A stretch of 64,000 bases of DNA from Flavobacterium notoginsengisoli (lineage in GTDB: Bacteria; Bacteroidota; Bacteroidia; Flavobacteriales; Flavobacteriaceae): positions 1,180,723-1,244,722 of the forward strand of contig NZ_JACHLB010000001.1 in assembly GCF_014207905.1 (NCBI RefSeq), written 5' to 3'. The notes beneath the pieces were generated by a model that saw only the letters and a list, made by a program, of their open reading frames with translations, was not told where the DNA came from and did not search any database. The translations under genes were made by a program, and so were the position numbers. Below are positions 61,867 to 64,000 of the stretch, piece by piece. Within the stretch, counting starts at the first letter, position 1, and each line of letters opens with the position of its first letter.

Positions 61867-63003
61867 ATTTAATAAAATCTGAAACGTAGTTCCTTTGCCA
61901 ATTTCTGAATTCAAAACCTTAATTTTTCCGTTGTGATATTCTTCTACAATTCTTTTAGTTAGAGAAAGTCCTAGTCCCCAGCCGCGTTTTTTGGTGGTAA
62001 AACCAGGTTCGAAAATGGTTTTAAATTGTTTTTTAGAAATCCCGGTTCCAGAATCTTTAATATTGATTTTTACATGATGAGTGTCTTGTTCAATTTGAAG
62101 ATCTAAGGTTCCTTTTCCTTTCATCGCATCAATGGCATTTTTAACCAAATTTTCGATAGTCCAGCTATGCAAAGTCGGATTAATCATGCCTAAAATTGGA
62201 TTTTCTGGAGCTTTAAACGAAAAAGCAACTTGTTTAGAAAATCGAGATTGAAGATACTCGTATGCATTTTTGGTTTCTTCAACAATATCATAAATTCCTA
62301 AAACAGGCACAGAACCAATTTTAGAAAAACGATCTGTAATAGTTTGCAGGCGCTCAATATCTTTTTCTATTTCTATAGAAATGGACGGATCGATTTCTTC
62401 TGTTTTTAAAATCTCGACCCAACCAATTAGAGAAGACAAAGGAGTTCCGATTTGATGAGCCGTTTCTTTTGCCATTCCTGCCCAAAGTTTATTTTGAGTC
62501 GCCATTTTTGTGCTTTTATAAAAATTATAAATCAGGGCAATACATAAGAAAATAATAAGTGCTAAAGCAATCGGATAATACTTAAGTTTATTGAGTAATT
62601 CTGAATTTCCATAATATAATGTCTGATATTTTCCAGGCGCATATTCAAAAGTAATAGGTTCATTTTCTCCCTTTAACTTATTCAAAAAAGCCGTTCTTTT
62701 TTTCTTGTCATTAAGCACTTCGTCAGGAACATTTTTTGCGCTCACCACTTTATCATACAGCATTATAATACCCGGAATTGTAGTATTATTGCTGAAAATT
62801 TGAAGAGGTAGCTCTACATCGGTGTTTTCGTTAGCATTTACAAGCGTAATTTGAGCATTTACAAAAAGCTTCATCTTTAAACGCTCCTCAATTTTAAATA
62901 TTTGGAAGAAAGTGTAAGTGTTCCAAAGAATTAGAGAAATGATAATAAAGCAAACCGAAATAATAATCCAGCGGGTTGTATTTGTTCTTTCAGAAAAAGA
63001 CAT
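61852..63003 (-). CDS. Membrane sensor histidine kinase
   Basis: The 383-residue protein has a transmembrane helix at about 11-32, a periplasmic sensor region (about 40-140), a second helix at about 143-162, and a kinase core with phospho-acceptor His183 (KETAHQIGTPLSSLIGW). The ATPase N, G1 and G2 boxes are ENLVKNAIDAM, KDSGTGISK and RGWGLGLSLTKRIV. The GWGLGL form is a variant of GTGLGL. No response regulator lies next to it in the window. I chose the ATG at 63003; an ATG 39 bp upstream adds an unlikely leader. Confidence 0.92.
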   Translation of the reverse strand: MSFSERTNTTRWIIISVCFIIISLILWNTYTFFQIFKIEERLKMKLFVNAQITLVNANENTDVELPLQIFSNNTTIPGIIMLYDKVVSAKNVPDEVLNDKKKRTAFLNKLKGENEPITFEYAPGKYQTLYYGNSELLNKLKYYPIALALIIFLCIALIYNFYKSTKMATQNKLWAGMAKETAHQIGTPLSSLIGWVEILKTEEIDPSISIEIEKDIERLQTITDRFSKIGSVPVLGIYDIVEETKNAYEYLQSRFSKQVAFSFKAPENPILGMINPTLHSWTIENLVKNAIDAMKGKGTLDLQIEQDTHHVKINIKDSGTGISKKQFKTIFEPGFTTKKRGWGLGLSLTKRIVEEYHNGKIKVLNSEIGKGTTFQILLNKKVQ

Positions 63004-63164
63004 ATCAATTATTTTGAAGTATAAATATAACGAAATATACACATTTTATATTTTGCGTATACTGAAAGATTTTTAGTTTTTATCTCCAAAAGTATTTCTT
63101 CTAGTTAAACGATTTCAATACTTTTGCAAGTACCAAAATGAGGTTTGGTTAAAAAGATAAATTT

Positions 63165-64000
63165 ATGATTAGCATCAATCCGAAGGAGATACCAACAGTA
63201 AAATTACAAGGTTATTTACAAAGTGCTGTAGGTCCAAGGCCAATAGCTTTTGCAAGTACAATAAGTAAAAAAGGAATTCCGAATTTGTCGCCTTTCAGTT
63301 TTTTTAACGTATTTAGTTCCAATCCGCCAATTTTGGTTTTTTCACCTTCAAGACGTGTTCGAGACAATACGATAAAACACACTTTGATTAATGCTGAAGA
63401 AACTAGAGAAGTTGTAATTAATGTTGTAAATTACGATATAGTTCAGCAAACTTCATTAGCAAGTACAGAATATGCAGAAGGTGTAAATGAATTTATAAAA
63501 GCTGGTTTAACACAAATTCCTTCAGATATTGTAAAACCTTATCGAGTAAAAGAATCTCCAGTTCAGTTTGAATGCAAGATAACGCAAATTATTCCGTTAG
63601 GAACTGAAGGAGGAGCAGGAAATTTGATTTTGTGTGAAGTTGTAAAAATACATATCGATGAATCAATTTTAGACGAAAATGGAGCAATAGATCAGCATAA
63701 AATTGATTTGGTTTCAAGATTAGGAAAAGATTGGTATTCTAGATCCAATCAAGGGCTTTTTGAAGTAGCAAAACCCTTGACAACATTAGGAGTAGGTGTA
63801 GATGCAATTCCAGATTTTGTAAAACAAAGTGACGTTTTTGATGGAAATGATTTAGGAAAATTAGGCAATATTGAAGTCTTGCCTACAAAAGAAGAAGTTA
63901 GTATATTTGTGAAGGAAAATTTTTCAGTAAAAGGAGTTTTAAGCTCTGATGACCAGAAAAAAGTGCACTTAGAAGCAAAAAAGTACTTAGATAGTGGTGA
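63165..64000 (+). CDS. Flavin reductase-like (FMN-binding split barrel) protein, cut by window edge
   Basis: The open frame starts MISINPKEIPTVKLQGYLQS and continues past the window end; 278 codons are present. The N-terminal motif AVGPRPIAFASTISKKG and NLSPFSFFNVFSSNPP are typical of the flavin reductase-like split-barrel family, which binds FMN. Family members are about 290-300 residues, so nearly all is here. It is divergent from the histidine kinase gene, with 160 bp between. The partner enzyme is unknown. Confidence 0.85.
   Translation, partial: MISINPKEIPTVKLQGYLQSAVGPRPIAFASTISKKGIPNLSPFSFFNVFSSNPPILVFSPSRRVRDNTIKHTLINAEETREVVINVVNYDIVQQTSLASTEYAEGVNEFIKAGLTQIPSDIVKPYRVKESPVQFECKITQIIPLGTEGGAGNLILCEVVKIHIDESILDENGAIDQHKIDLVSRLGKDWYSRSNQGLFEVAKPLTTLGVGVDAIPDFVKQSDVFDGNDLGKLGNIEVLPTKEEVSIFVKENFSVKGVLSSDDQKKVHLEAKKYLDSG

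Noticed and set aside
1..64000. tRNA, rRNA, prophage, intact insertion sequence or restriction system
   Set aside because: No cloverleaf, rRNA, transposase, integrase or methyltransferase-type gene was recognised on reading both strands; tRNAs could still be missed without a covariance search.

Overview
The window is AT-rich, gene-dense bacterial DNA from the Bacteroidetes, almost certainly a Flavobacterium close to F. johnsoniae. Support comes from the type IX secretion genes porU and porV next to the gliding lipoprotein gene gldJ, two SusC/SusD pairs, promoters of the TTTG-N19-TAnnTTTG kind, a bacterial PcrB-type prenylglyceryl phosphate synthase, and several families of flavobacterial intergenic repeats. 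No rRNA, tRNA, CRISPR array, prophage or intact insertion sequence was seen.

Layout. 1-2.4 kb: end of an unknown gene, an AraC regulator, an AhpD-like protein and a 640-bp repeat cluster. 2.4-16.1 kb: housekeeping and cell-surface genes (M1 aminopeptidase, PDH E2 and E1-alpha, cytidine deaminase, PorV, PorU, GldJ, MurF). 16.1-42.5 kb: a 26-kb polysaccharide utilisation locus (PUL). It has a Y_Y_Y/LuxR regulator, two susC-susD-lipoprotein modules that share a 153-bp leader and similar terminators, four GH30 enzymes from two subfamilies, a GH16 glucanase, an EEP-fold hydrolase and a GH3 beta-glucosidase. The enzyme set fits a beta-1,3/1,6-glucan such as laminarin or a fungal or oomycete wall glucan.

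42.5-51.8 kb: a NUDIX-type regulator; a likely DNA alkylation-repair group (AlkB, a stand-alone Ada zinc domain, a 2OG-Fe(II) oxygenase and an AraC-methyltransferase lacking that zinc domain); an SMR efflux protein; two poorly known proteins; AhcY and a phosphopantetheinyl transferase. The oxygenase gene is bracketed by two inverted MITE-like elements. 51.9-53.3 kb: truncated hemoglobin, a small membrane protein and a Crp/Fnr regulator.

53.3-64 kb: PcrB, a PnuC-type transporter overlapping a NadR-like kinase fused to DUF4301, an ArfB-like release factor, a TPP riboswitch ahead of a TonB-dependent receptor, a Rieske-like lipoprotein lacking its cluster histidines, GreA with a terminator-like hairpin in its leader, a HIT protein, a histidine kinase and the start of a flavin-reductase-like protein.

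Most worth following: the shared susC leader, an octamer tandem repeat inside the signal peptide of the riboswitch-controlled receptor, the NadR-DUF4301 fusion beside PnuC, the divided Ada functions, the His-less Rieske lipoprotein and the greA leader hairpin. All functional calls come from reading the sequence; no database search was run.
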